From contig NC_079902.1 in assembly GCF_024868665.1 (NCBI RefSeq), forward strand, positions 20,409,201-20,473,200: a stretch of 64,000 nt of DNA. Reading direction: 5' to 3'. The notes under the pieces are model-generated. The model did no database searches. It worked only from the letters and a program-made list of their open reading frames with translations, and was not told the origin of the DNA. Positions within the stretch are counted from its first letter, which is position 1. Every line of letters begins with the position of its first letter. Origin of the DNA: Triplophysa rosa. Taxonomy: Eukaryota; Chordata; Actinopteri; Cypriniformes; Nemacheilidae. Below, piece after piece: positions 33,000 to 45,159 of this stretch. Made by a program: the position numbers and the translations under genes.

Positions 33000-33720
33000 A
33001 CTGCGGTCCAAAACTCTTCATTTTTTTGGTGACAGCTTTTGCTGCAAGGCCAAGATTTCTGTAATTGATTCACGCTACAGCAGGTAAGAGATAGTCAAGC
33101 TGACAAAAAGGTGATTGCGGTCTGGAAAAGTCCTAAGCACGACGAGGAAAACATGGGGAAAATTAAAACCAAATAATTTTGTCACTCAAACGCTAACATT
33201 ACGATGATATTAATTGTAATAAATTGCCTTTAGCAGCTGCCGCTGAAATATGCGTTTCTGCGAGGCTCGTTTCGATTTCATATTTCCCTCGCATCCCTGA
33301 AATCACAACCAGATGTTGTCATCGGCTCGCCTTCCTGTTTCCTCTGCCCAATTCCCACACAACGATGGAACGTGACACTTTCCCTGGAAAATACAATAAA
33401 ATAGAGAAGTAATGTACAGCTATTTCCTTTCATAAATTCTTCGGCCCTCTTGCCATGCTAGTACAAGTATCATGTACATATATTTTAATGGAAAGCAAAG
33501 CAGTGGATGGCTGTAAATCGGAGGCTGACAGCTACCTCTGGGCTTTTGTGGCGTACCTGGGCGGTGGTGATTTATGAGCGGCCGCAGTGCTCGTGCGTGT
33601 AATTCCTCCTCCCAGCCTGTCGGCGGACCACATGCCTCATCCAAGATAGACTTGGGCTTCGCGTCCGTAGCATTTACATCAGATCCATTAATTCTCCTCA
33701 TAAAACGGGCTCTTGTTAAA
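33000..33720. promoter_or_regulatory. Strong candidate conserved non-coding element
   Basis: About 700 bp of complex repeat-free DNA with TTCTGTAATTGATTCACGC (33057-33075), GATATTAATTGTAATAAATTG (33205-33225), GCAGCTGCCGCTG and ATTTATGAGCGGCCGC (33571-33586). The 93-codon minus frame at 33420-33701 has no domain and follows the element rather than any exon structure. Confidence 0.55.
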
Positions 33721-33722
33721 TC

Positions 33723-33910
33723 CTTGGTGTTTCGAGTCTGACATCATCACGCAACCGTGTTTTTGGGCAAGTTTAACAATCATAGGTAGTTTAGATGGTT
33801 CGAGTTAGGTTAGGGTGTGGGTTAGGATAAAGGTTTCGTAAGACTTGAAACACCAAGGTTTTAGTCAAAACCAACAAGCCACGCCCACGTATCTGACTCG
33901 AAACACCAAG
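33723..33910. mobile_element. Short MITE with CTTGGTGTTTCGAGTC inverted ends
   Basis: The left end CTTGGTGTTTCGAGTC (33723-33738) mirrors GACTCGAAACACCAAG at the right (33895-33910). A third internal copy, GACTTGAAACACCAAGG, lies at 33842-33858. It is 188 bp with no coding potential. It separates two candidate conserved elements and is therefore probably a younger insertion. Confidence 0.8.
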
Positions 33911-33959
33911 CGGATTACGTGTAAACAAACTCATCGTCCACGTTTTAGATTGCGGTCAC

Positions 33960-34500
33960 GGCCGGACATTTGAAATCGAATTGTTGGAACGAGGTTTAAA
34001 CCGACCCGCTTTGCGCTCAAAGTAGTTTGGCTAATTTTGACCGAAATATATTATCAAGTGCTGCTGCTGTGGCTGTAAATTTTTATGAATTTTCCCTTCT
34101 TTTCCATTCGCTAACCCTCGTAGAGAGAGGCATAATTTAGCGGCTTTAAAAATTGTTCAATGGCGTTTTGGATTGCAATATCGTATAAACTTCAGATGTT
34201 TCTCAAGGGCTGGACTCGAGCTGCCATTACAGCATCTGACCCCTCATAAATGCACACCTCTTTAAACGGTGTTGCGGAGCGTGACATCATTTCCCTGTGT
34301 AAAGTTCAGAGATGTGTGAGGCAGGATTGCTCCCCAGCGTCGAGCGGCCTCGCCTCTGTTTGCGCGCTGAGCTAATCGTGTCTTTTTTCTGAGCGGTTGC
34401 TTGCGGTTTTTACGTCAGGTTAAAGCTCCCTAGTAGAGCGTACTCCATCCGCTGGAGGCAGAAAGCATGCTGGGAGGTCGGTTGGGTGTTTGAAGTGAAA
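33960..34500. promoter_or_regulatory. Strong candidate conserved non-coding element
   Basis: Complex sequence with GTAAATTTTTATGAATTTTCCC, GGCATAATTTAGCGGC, CCCTCATAAATGCACACC and CGCTGAGCTAATCGTG. Near its end, GCATGCTGGGAGG (34465-34477) matches an inverted ZNF143/THAP11 core. No repeats and no long frames. Confidence 0.5.
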
Positions 34501-35281
34501 GGTGTTAAAGAGCTCAAAGCGATGAAGAATGGGTAAGGTCAAGTCAAACAAATTTGGTGTTGGAGCTGGATTTCTGTTCTGGAGTAATTGTTTGTGGAGT
34601 AATTTAACAAAAACTGGTGATCTGAGTCATACGTGGCATGATTACAGATTACTACAAAAACTGTACTGAAGTGTTTCCCAAACTTTTGACAGTAATGTTC
34701 AAAAAATAAACATCCTTTAGTGTTCCTACACACACAGACTACAGTAACACGAAGTATACTTTATAAATACACCACATATTGTACAGTATTATATCAGTTT
34801 TAATATTTTTTAGGTTTTAAAGTTTGCACGCCCCTCATCACCTCTCGCATCCCTGGGGCTACATACCCCATTCTGGGAACCATTTGTTTGTACCACATAG
34901 TATTACTTATTTTGTTTGTTCGTTTCATCATATTTTAATATTTAATTAAATGTAAGTAGGCCGATGTCTTCAAGTCACCATGATCTGCTTTGGTGAATTA
35001 ATGTTTTCTTAGATTTTTGATCTACTGTAGGTTTAGATTTTTGTTTTAGGTTATCTTTTTGAGATATTTAAATATATTAAGTGCAATATTCAAAGCAATC
35101 TATTCACATGTGAAATGTACCTGTGTGTGTCAATCAAACAAATGACCATGTAAATCAAGTGTAAATATTAAATATTATAAGCCGACTTTTTATCATTGAA
35201 AACAACAATATATTGTATTTAATACAACGCATTAAAATGATAATATATAGAGTTACCATTAGTATATATATTAGGATAATA
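34501..35281. other. AT-rich stretch without recognised features
   Basis: No exon or repeat ends. The 64-codon minus frame at 34539-34733 has no coding character. Its borders, TTTGACAGTAATGTTCAAAA and neighbours, may belong to an old repeat. Confidence 0.45.
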
Positions 35282-35541
35282 TTGGTAACACTTTACAGTC
35301 AACAAGGTTGTATTGGTTACCATAAGTTAACATGACCTAACAATGAACATTATTTCTACAGCATTTATTAATCTAAATTCATGTCAGTTTTAGCATTTAT
35401 TAATACCTTGTCAAAATCAAAAGTTGTAATTTTAATGCACCATGAACTGACATGAATAATTGTATTACCATTAACTTCAATCATCAACAAAGATAAACAA
35501 ATGCTGAAAACTATATTGCTCATTGTTACCTAATGCATTTA
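35282..35541. mobile_element. Palindromic dispersed repeat (TTGGTAACAC family), copy 2
   Basis: Begins TTGGTAACACTTTACAG and contains TTAACATGACCTAACAATGAAC, CTACAGCATTTATTAATCT and TTATTAATACCTTGT, ending in CTCATTGTTACC. It shares these words, in mirrored arrangement, with 23461-23758. Non-coding. Confidence 0.65.
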
Positions 35542-36119
35542 CTAATTTTATATGTGATACAACAAATGTATTTTCTAGGTAAAGAAGTTTGTGCAGATTG
35601 TTTCTGGATCAGACCCTGGCCGCAGCACCAGTGCCCCGGTGGAAAAGGTGCTTGGGTGGGAAGAACGAAGAAGAAAAACGTGTTGTAAGCAGGTCCAGGT
35701 TTAGCTAAACTCTGTACGACCACCTGCAGTCCTAAATTGGGCAATTAAAACCGCGGAGTGTTTTCTTAGTGGGTAATGCTTGGTAATGAGTTCAACAGTG
35801 CAGGTCCACAGAGAGCCCACCCCTCAGGCTGACACCTCCAGCCCGAAACACAGGAAAACAAGCAACTCTCTACACCTCTCAATCAATCACCTCACCCCAC
35901 AGCTCTCTAATTTCTTTCTCTTTCCATCCCCATAATCTCTCTCTCTCCTTCTCCATACCTTCATTTCATTGACCGGATCCCTACAGCTGAACCCAGGTTC
36001 GGTAAATCCCCCCACATCGCCCCCTCTTCTAATTAAGATTTCTCTCACCCCTCTAACGTGTATTTTTCCTTCTGTTTCGCTCTCCATCTCCCTCTTCAAC
36101 CCCAGGCCCTCAACCCCAG
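35542..36119. other. Mixed sequence with pyrimidine-rich tract
   Basis: 35580-35770 is GC-balanced and may be a weak element. 35860-36100 is strongly pyrimidine-biased (CTCTCT, TTCCTT) and gives a 114-codon minus frame rich in Arg and Glu. That frame follows composition and is not supported as a gene. Confidence 0.4.
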
Positions 36120-36860
36120 CTGAGAAGTTCTGTGGCTGACAAGAAATCAATGGTGTCTGGGCGTGGGGGCTCAGGTATTGGATTTCAGGTGGGCCCAGAG
36201 GTGCCCGAGCGCAGGCCGGCGAGCCCCGCAACGCCGTCCACGGCCGTTAGCCTCCCGCACCGGAGACGCAAAGTCTTTGGCTGCCGGATAAAAATGTCAA
36301 GCACTAATAGGTTCCATCGTGATTAACCGAGATAGAGTTCGCAAATCCTCACCAGAAAACGTGTTAGAAACAATCTTTACAAGGTCTTCAGGGTCCTCAG
36401 TCTTCTTTCGAAGCGCAGCTAAGCCTCTTGGCTTTTGTGGGGGATAAATAAATAAACAATGGATGAAAAAATGATTAATTAAAAAATCGAGAGGTGGAGA
36501 AGACGCTTTGATTGACAGGAGCCGTCCAGTTGCATTGGAAGTTGAAGGAATATGCATGAAGGGGAAAGATGTGCTCTTTACCTGAGGATGCTCCCATCTG
36601 CATCTCTCGCCTCTGCATCACTGCGGGCCACGAGAGCGGGTTACGCACTTATTTGACAGACTTTCTTTCTACCGTTATCGCCTGACTTCACTACAGCGGC
36701 CTGACCGTCACAAGGAATACAATCGGCTTTTTATGAACATCTGTGCAAGCGGTCTTGTCTACAATCTGTTGTACACATGAGTCGATCTCCAAAGGAAAGC
36801 TTTAGTCTTTGAACTGTTCAATTTTGCAGTAACGCATTCTTAGGGACTTAACCGAGATGC
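36120..36860. promoter_or_regulatory. Candidate conserved non-coding block
   Basis: GC-rich 36170-36280 with several CpGs, then homeodomain-type sequence (AAAATGATTAATTAAAAAATCG near 36469). TTTGATTGACAGGAG near 36507 fits a PBX/MEIS-type TGATTGACAG site. The 64-codon plus frame (36132-36326) has a basic HRRRKVFGCRIKM stretch but no recognisable domain. Confidence 0.45.
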
Positions 36861-37699
36861 TGAAAGTTAACATTTAAAAGTTCAGAAACAGGTTTGAGGA
36901 ATGTTATATACAACATGAATGTATAATATATTAAATCATTTACAAAATATACAGTAGAATATGCCCCTCTTTGACAGACAGACAGTTGACAGACAGTTAA
37001 GTTGGAAGCAGGGATAGAAATTTACAAATATTTCTGGTGTTTTGCTGGAATTAGTTTTAGTCATCAGAATTGCTCATTTAAGTCATAAACTAGTTTACCT
37101 CATTATTTTAATGGTGTGATGAAATTAGAGGTCAGAAACTTGGAAAATAAATTATATTGCTCAGCAAGAATATTGATGACAAGCAAAAAAGACATGTGTT
37201 AAGTAATTTATAAATATCAAGACCAAAATGTTATATATTATATAACGTTTTTGTCTTTATTGATCTTTGTCTGTGCATGCTGAAGTATAAAATCCTTCAA
37301 ATTTTTGTTTTAGAGAAAGGTTTTTTTTACACCAGACAAAGTATTTTTTATACTTTCCCCACCTGTGTTTTTTCATACTAATAATAATACTAATAATATT
37401 TTGGTGCTGTAGTTTCATAGCCAGGTGACCCTATTAATAAAGGTCAGCCAAATTTTCTTTTTTATGCTCAACATTTCATATTCATCTACAATAATGAACA
37501 ACTAGAGCCTTCAAACATTAACAGAAACTCTAATTACCGTTTCATGGGGTTTACAAAATTTGCAACAAGTTTAATTGCTTGCTAATTATTTATATCATAA
37601 TAGCACAGAGTGAGCCCCTTGATCATGCTGTTATTAGTTTAATGTAAAGGTAATAAAAAGACCCGCTATTAAACTGAACTTAGTTATTAAATTGCTGGC
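36861..37699. other. AT-rich stretch without recognised features
   Basis: Small GACA repeats at about 36974-36996. Nothing else is supported. Confidence 0.45.
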
Positions 37700-38080
37700 C
37701 CTTGTGTACGTAACTGTCACTTAAAATTATTTGTGCTTTCTTAAACGCTTCCCGTTCCTCCCCAAAAGCCCAGAAGTCCTCTCTGTTCCTGCGCGATCCA
37801 AATCGGCCCGCAGTGGACAGCATACGGGCGTTCTTATTAGAGTATGGGATGATTTGGAAGCATGTTAATGGTCGTGCAGTTGGGACCGACGGAAGCATCG
37901 CAGTGTTTATGTCAGGCTTGTTCTAGGGTGGGGAACGCAGTTGACGGCGTGAGTGAAGTTGACTGTTCAGCAGGGAATGAGAGATCCAGAAGGCTCGAAA
38001 AGCTCATTAAAGCTGAAGAGCTTCAGATCTGGAACATACAGTGCAGTATTTTGGACTGGACAACAAGCCTTCAGTATATA
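37700..38080. promoter_or_regulatory. Candidate non-coding element
   Basis: A complex island between AT-rich flanks. Opposing 72- and 85-codon frames overlap only marginally, and neither resembles a known protein. Regulatory identity is a weak inference. Confidence 0.35.
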
Positions 38081-38600
38081 ATGTACACACTCATATTCAA
38101 CAGTATTGGGATAAAATAATAAAGAAGGCTTGTTTAATTAGTAAAAAAAAAACATATTATATTGTATTGTATTGTATTAATTACATCACAAAAAATTAAG
38201 TAAATAAAATGAAAATAAATTAATAAAATTGTCTTTACATCTGAATATTCATTTTGCAATTAACATCCATTTATTCAATAGATTATTTAATGCATCTGCA
38301 GATTGTCCTTCACACTTTGCAGGTATACAATAATTCCCCAAAATCAAATAATCGCAAATAAATTTAACCGCAAATAAAAAGAAGAATTCAATTCAATTCA
38401 ATTAATGTCAGAAAACACCATGAGCCCTGCAAAACATTTTCATCCCTACTCTCACCTCCACCCCATAATCACCCAAGACCCACATTTCCTTCACCAGCAG
38501 CCCACCAGCCTTCCCATGGTGCTCTGCTTCTAATGAATTTCCTGTCACGCGGCCTCAAGAATGTCAACACTCAATCATACAGTAATTGAATACTAAAGCT
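38081..38600. repeat. AT-rich stretch with a short (ATTGT)n run
   Basis: TATTGTATTGTATTGTATT at about 38160-38178 is a short pentanucleotide repeat, and ATTCAATTCAATTCAATTA lies near 38388. 38420-38560 is more complex. No gene. Confidence 0.5.
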
Positions 38601-38990
38601 GTCCAAATGTCTTAGTTTTTTTCTCAGAGTCTGCCGTAAGAACATTCGCTTGTTTGTAGCCTTGGAACTTTAAGCCATTCTTTATTGTTCATAGATTTTT
38701 GTAATCTATCCAACATCTGTGCATGAAAGACGGGCTGCGAGTAAAGTAAAACCATGTAAAAGTTGTCGAACATCCAGGGCTCGTTTCTTTGCGAGGGCCA
38801 TTTTGGAGTTATCGTATTGCGGGGACAACTCCCAGAGCGACTGGCCTGTACAGAAAGGTCTGAGAGAGGGCAGAAAAGAGCCGAGCTTTTATAGATTCAC
38901 ACACGGCATGCTCGAAAAATGCAACATGCTCAGAATGACCGCATCATCTGGAAATGTAACGTATGAAACGGTGTAGAGCAGAATCATGTC
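38601..38990. promoter_or_regulatory. Candidate non-coding element
   Basis: GC-balanced block with an 85-codon plus frame (38719-38976) that has no domain. It is flanked by AT-rich DNA. Conservation untested. Confidence 0.35.
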
Positions 38991-39414
38991 GGTTTATTTT
39001 CTTCTCAAATGTTGGGTCTCTTTTAATGCACTTTCTAGTCAAAAGAACTGAGAACAGATTGACAGGTAGTTGATGTACAATTTTATGTGAAATTGCAATC
39101 ATTTCAAATGCACTTTTTTATTTTTAATTAACAAACATGCGGTTAATGACATCATATCAATTGAATTTAAATGATAAATATAACATTTTAGAATGATAAC
39201 AATTTTAAATGATAAAATTGTATGTGACTATACACTTATAGGTCAATTATTTTGAACACATTTTTGATGTTGAAGCAATGTTCATATGTCATCCCATTAA
39301 TTTTGGTGAAATTAAAGTTTACCTCACCAAACACTATTTCATCCAAAGATCCAAAATGTATACACATTGACGTACATTCATTCAACAAAATATATATTTG
39401 ATATACGATTTCTT
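38991..39414. other. AT-rich spacer
   Basis: Nothing recognised. Confidence 0.4.
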
Positions 39415-40330
39415 TTTAATTGGCATGGTCCTGCCCTGTTCTTCTCAAGGTGTGGAGACCCGGGGGCTATTTCAGCGTGTGCCTGCACTCCCCATCCCGT
39501 GAGATGCCTGAAGAATGGACCTGTTTGTCGACAGACTCATAAAGGCCCATCCGGAGCTCCTTTTTTTTATTTGGAGCGTGTGCGCCTGTCTGTGAAACCA
39601 GGTCTGGTCCTCGGTGAGCACTTAGCACCTGTAATGAACAGCCGCGAGTCCTCACCCGGCGAGCGTGACCCTGTAGCGACACCGTTGTAGCCCTGCAGCA
39701 GGACCCCTGTCTGAGGGTCACGCGCTTTTTATTTTTCTTGGCCTGGACTGTTCGTATCAATCCAAGCTTTCAAGGAGAATCAATCACTGAGGGCGCTCAC
39801 AAGCTATTCAATATGAACTAATTTGATTTGCCGTTATAAGGCAATAAATAACCGCTATAAAACAACACTCTCACGTTTGCCGGGACAAAAAGCACATTGT
39901 ACATCCGAAATTGACTTCAGGTTTTTATTATTTTTTTATTTTCCCTCAGAACAATGCAGGCCATCTGCACTTACCATTAACATTCCTCAACGCTTTTATT
40001 TCTGAATGAAACAGAACTAGGGTTGAGTCAAACAGGACGATGGGAGGGAAAAATACAGGGTCAGATGGAGACTAATGTGACAATGGACAAAAACGTGGCA
40101 CTGCAGTCGTGTTTTTGCCAAGCTGCGTCAGGTGTTTGGACAGAGGAGTAGATTAGGAGGGTGGAGATTTATCGCGCGCCTCTCCAGGGGTCAGGTCAGC
40201 ATGTGTAATACGATGTAATCGCGTGTTAAACGGCCGGGCCTGTGCGATCTTTCTTAAGCTTATTAAAACACATTAGCGAGTATGTTGACTGTTCTGGAGT
40301 TTGAGGGGATCAGTATGTGAATCATTAAGA
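39415..40330. promoter_or_regulatory. Candidate conserved non-coding block
   Basis: GC-rich at 39440-39740 with two overlapping frames on opposite strands (107 and 97 codons), a pattern of stop-poor DNA. GAGGGTCACGCGC and CTAATTTGATTTGCCG follow. 40050-40290 adds CGTGTAATACGATGTAATCGCG-like sequence. No splice-bounded exon recognised. Confidence 0.45.
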
Positions 40331-41599
40331 GGGACTTATGAACTTCTGTTGTCATTCAAATGTGGTTGTGTCATTGCTTTACAGGCCTTGTGCGTTCCAC
40401 ATTTCAATAACAGAACATGTGTTTCTTAACACACTCTTATTTCTTCCGTCTGGATCGCTGCCTTCCACCTGTTTATACCAAGAGATACAAGAACTTCCAA
40501 AAGATGTGAAGATTGCTGCATCAGCCACCTGCATTAAAATACACAACACAACTATGATGCTTTTTCGATGTGTGTTGGCTCTTTTGGCGAACAGATTTTT
40601 GGAGTGTGTTTGCTTACGCAGAAGACACAGGTTTTAAAAATGTACAGAAAAGTTGCAATGAAGAATCTCAGTAAATGATGTTCGAGTCAGTGCTCATTTC
40701 CTCTAGCAGTTTTGTGCATTTAATTTTAATCAAATAACTTCAAATAAAAATGATTTTTGGGCCAAAACAATGATTTTTGTGTGCTAGCTATTCTACAGTC
40801 TATTTTTCTTGAATTGCTGTGTTATTGTTCATTTTTGTAAATTGTTTAATATTGTTTCATTGGACACATTCACCTGGCCTTGTGTTTATATAAAAACAAT
40901 ATAATATGTTTTTCTTGTGTTTGTTCATCGGTCTGGCTAGTGGCTAATAATATAACTATTTATATTTAATTTAATTTATACTAATATTTTATTGTATAAT
41001 AATTGTATTAAATAAACAATTTGTTGAATTTTATGGCATATTAATTTTAGTAAATAAACAACTTGTTGAATGGGTCGTGTAACTTTGTAGCATTAAGTTT
41101 AGCCAAGTAACGGTTCTTCTACTGGTAATTCAAAATAATACTGACTTGACGTACTTTTAACTTGCTAGCTAATGTAATTTACTCGTTATTTCTTTTGCTT
41201 GTTATCAGAAATAATCTACAGGGACTCTATTCTTTGCAGATGTGTAAGGACGTTAAGTTTGGACCACAAACATAAACATTTGTTTATGCTGTTGCTTTGA
41301 AACCATAATATGCGTTTTGATGGGAAGTTTCTTTGTGACAACTTGCCCCATATTAAGTAACAAAAAAGTTTTTAATAATATTTAAACAGTTAAAACAGTA
41401 AAAAGTGACAACCAGCACCATTCTTTCTTTGATGAAATTCTATTTAAATAAATGATACACTATGTGTACTGTATGTAAATGTATTCAGCCCCCATTGTAA
41501 ATAACATCAGATAAAAAAGACAAACAACCCGTGAGATGTTTCCTTCATACACTTTCAGTATCCCAAGAGGCTGATACACTGGAAAAATGTATCAAACCT
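40331..41599. other. AT-rich stretch with a small direct repeat
   Basis: At about 41005-41029 and 41046-41071 the word TAAATAAACAA(T/C)TTGTTGAAT occurs twice. The 99-codon plus frame at 40338-40637 has a Cys-rich, hydrophobic look but no domain. Nothing else is supported. Confidence 0.45.
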
Positions 41600-42420
41600 G
41601 AGTCCCTTAAATCCTATAAGATCCCAGCCGTGTTGTGCCTCAGTGTGTGATCCTGATGAGAAATCCACCGTGTGGTTTTGGCTCGCTCGGGGACCGGGGA
41701 CACGACCGCGTCTCAGGCAGTCCTGATGAAGCACTGAGGAGATTACAGCAGTTAACACGGGGAGCATCGTTCATGTTGGAGACATTGATGATCATTAAAT
41801 GGAGATCAAACACTGTCTCTATCCTCCCTGCTTGCTTGTTGGTCAAAGGGGATAGGTAATGCACGCGGCCACGCTTCATTTAGGGCTAAAGCGTTTTACA
41901 GGTCCTTCCCGGACCCCTCCGGCGTACGTTCGCGAACGCGAACATAGATTGATTAACCCACATTGCACTCAAACAGGAAATGGAACCTGAAATTATGAAC
42001 ATCGCACGTTCATTTCTCTTGTCATCTGAAACAAACTGCAACTTTTGACGGGAATGAATCATGAATCATGAATCACAGGTCAGTCAAACACGAGTCAAAG
42101 TTGAGCACATTTACTCATGTTTATTTCCTACACACAAAGGAAACATTCTTCATGCATAAGGCGCGGTTGTGGGACGGTTTCCCCGGGACTCATCTAAGCA
42201 GGGTATTGTTTTTGACACATCACAAACATCTTGGTGATATTATACGGCTTATGTTTTCAATTACCAACAATCGCTGGAACGCTGAAACTGTGTTTAGGCC
42301 TCTTTCCGCAGGAGGTCAATGAGTTACGGCACAGGATGATCGTGTTAGAAGTTCAAATCTGATTGCTCATGTGGTTAGCGAGGTCTTCTTCTGGGTGTGG
42401 GAAGAATGGAGCGGTGTATT
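41600..42420. promoter_or_regulatory. Candidate conserved non-coding block
   Basis: Complex DNA with a CpG-rich palindromic patch CGTACGTTCGCGAACGCGAA (41923-41942). Three overlapping frames (70-79 codons on both strands) point to stop-poor non-coding DNA. 42068-42320 continues with mixed sequence. Confidence 0.4.
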
Positions 42421-42585
42421 TCTGAACCGATCCCCGCTTTTAATCACGAATAATTGCCACGAGGAGTTATGTGCCTCTTTCTGACAGAGAACACAGTGAT
42501 AAACAGTTTCAGACCCACGCCAGAAAGTTACAGAAGAATTGTATGCTTTTCTCAAGTGATTAAGATTTTTTACGACAACTAAACA

Positions 42586-43390
42586 ACTTAATTTCAATTA
42601 ATCACAATTGTTGCTAAAAAAAACAAAATGAAGAAAATTCCAAGACATTATTCGAACTAAGGATTCTGTTCCAGCTATTTTTGATAAATGCACGATTCTG
42701 CACATATGTATTGTATTCCAACTCAGCTGTTAATGTTACGATAAGCCATAAAATTCTTAAAATAGTTTCGTATTTAATATGAAAAGAACTTAATTTCAAT
42801 AAATCATCATTTTTTGTTGCGGAGAAATACCCCAAAATGAAGAAAATTCATTATTTCAAAAAATACTTTGAAATCTATTGTTATATTAGTGCCATGCTCA
42901 TGAGACGTTATAAGTTATTTTGTTGAAAGTTGAAATAAAAACTGTACCTGTTCCATTCTACACATCTGCATTGGATGCAAGACCGACCTCAGCTCTCACT
43001 GTCATAATAAAGTATAAAATGTAGAAATTAGTTTTATATTTAACATGAAACTAACTTATTTATGTCACGCTATTAATATTTTAAGACAAATTCATTAAAC
43101 AATTTTCAATTAATATTAGTAAATCACATTTTTTGCATGCAGAAAATAGTTTCAAAATGAAGAAAATGAAAAGACATTATTTGAAAAAGGATCTTATCTA
43201 TCTCTTTTGTGATATTAGTGTCATGCTTTTGAGAATTTAAAAGTTATTTCTAATGAAAGATGTAAAACAATACTGTACCTCTATTTCATTCTGCACATCT
43301 GTGTTGAATGCGAGATCCACCTCAGCTCTTACTGTCACGATAAAGCATGAAATTCATTCAAAAGTTAGTTTAATATTTAATATAACATAT
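42586..43390 (+). repeat. Old tandem triplication (about 200-315 bp units)
   Basis: Three diverged units start near 42586, 42788 and 43102. Each carries, in order, AAATCA(C/T)(A/C)ATTTTTTG-like sequence, AAAATGAAGAAAAT, ATTCT(G/A)CACAT, a GACC(G/T)ACCTCAGCTCT-like stretch (units 2 and 3), a TGTCA(T/C)(A/G)ATAAAG(C/T)AT-like stretch, and TATTTAA(C/T)AT. The ATTCTGCACAT marker lies at 42695, 42955 and 43288. Units differ by indels and many substitutions, so the event is old. The function is unknown. Confidence 0.75.
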
Positions 43391-43599
43391 TCATAGCATT
43401 GATTTCACATTTTGTTTTTTACCGTATATTTGAAACATAAACCTTACAACATAATTGCTGTGTAAATGGATTATGCATTAAACAATATAATAAGACACCA
43501 CAGTGAGATATTCTGCAAGAGTGCATCAAAACAATGTGTATCTACATTATACAAGCAAAAGTAGCTTGATCATTTATTTATATTCAGTCGCTAAACCGA

Positions 43600-44110
43600 A
43601 AACAATCGACAGCTCCAGAATAGGAATCTCCTGACTACATTCGATTGAGATCAGTCTCCTCCTGCCATTTACTGCTCTAATCCTCTATATTCCATCAAAC
43701 CTATTGCCATAATGAATGCAAAAAAGCCTCTCCCAGCGGAAGGATGCATTTTAGGTCAACTACATACATCGCCATCTGTTCTCCTGCATGACTCGAAAGA
43801 GGAGCTTTGGAAAGAAATGAGGGACGGGAAATGGTGGAGCAGAGAAAGATATAAGATGGAGGGAGAAGGCGCTGTGTTTTGGGAGCGTAGGGCAGGTGGT
43901 GGTGAGAGAGGAGCAAGTGAGACAGACCGGTATGGGAATTCTTCACAGTGACTCGGAGGAGAGCATTCATCATGCTGTAGACCCTCTGCCTGCCTTATGA
44001 GTGAAACCTAATTGACACAGAGGACGCTGAAAATCCCTTAACATACTCCTGAGCATGTTGCCGAAACGGTTCAGGGATTCAGACAGGGGACGGTCGTTGT
44101 GTAAAATCAT
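43600..44110. promoter_or_regulatory. Candidate conserved non-coding element
   Basis: Complex sequence with GCCATAATGAATGC and GGATGCATTTTAGG, then purine-rich 43790-43920. The paired 79- and 90-codon frames on opposite strands are composition-driven. Confidence 0.4.
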
Positions 44111-44354
44111 AGTAAAGCGGTGTCTTTATGCAGTTAGTGATACAAGGGACACCAGTCGGGGCATAGATTTGCGTAAAGCAGATGCAAAGTTAAAGTGCAC
44201 CAGAGAGAGACAATAGACTGGAATGAGATGTGACTTGAAGGGTGTTAGGGAGTACCTAAGAATATGAAAGAGAAAAAAATGACAAACTTTAATACATTTT
44301 TCAGTAACTTGACTGATTGTTTTCCATTACAAGCTTCTTTTAAAAAATGTAAAA

Positions 44355-44415
44355 CTTCTTGGTTGGGTAAAATATGGACATTTCTAGGTTAATTGAACCA
44401 ATGGTTGGGTGTATT
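44355..44415. mobile_element. Fragment of the AACCCAACGG-type MITE
   Basis: GGTTGGGTAAAATATGGAC and AATTGAACCAATGGTTGGGTG match the end sequence of the element at 51437-51610. Only one end is present. Confidence 0.5.
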
Positions 44416-45159
44416 CATATACCCATTTCGAGAATTTCTCAAAATTTTAAATGTTTTTTTTAAGCAGTTTGTATTAGCAAGTTACTAAAATGTAGTGAAG
44501 TTAGTCTTTTTTTATTTTATCTGTATATATATTGCGGTTGGTTACTTCACAAAACTGCTCTTACCCACAAGACACATGGCATATCATAAAGTGTAATGTG
44601 GGGAAAAAATCATGAATGGGTTTAAAAATATTCCTTTTGTATCCAAGCAAGCAGATCAACGTGATCCGTTAAACTCTCTTATATGAATAATTGGGAAGTC
44701 ACATTACGTAAAAAAAAATAAGTTAAACCAATAAATGATTCACTTGTGCAGTGATGAACTGTGTTAAGTGCTAAATTCAAAATAATTTCATATTATTTAT
44801 AACATTCATTTTACTATGTAACATTGTGTTAAATGCTGCTGTTGGTCACCAAGCGTGCTTTCTAAGTTGTCTAAAAATAAACTAAATTATCTGATATTAA
44901 TATATCATTGCTATGTCCAACTATTATGTACTGTAACTATTTTTACACATTTCTCAGCTACATGCACATCTCAACTACATTTAAAAGAACAAGCAAAATT
45001 GCAACTGAACAGCTAGCGACCACCGTGTGATTTAGGCTTTGCATGAAAACAATATACGTTTATTTTTGTCAGAATTTGTGTAACAAAAATGCAGAAAATG
45101 AGACTAAACTCACCAGATTTACATGTGAATGGACATTTTTTGTCACAGTGGTATTCTTT
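44416..45159. other. AT-rich stretch without recognised features
   Basis: No exon, repeat end or motif cluster. Confidence 0.45.

Noticed and set aside
35887..36231. 114-codon Arg/Glu-rich minus frame
   Set aside because: It is driven by a pyrimidine-biased tract, with no domain and no splice context.
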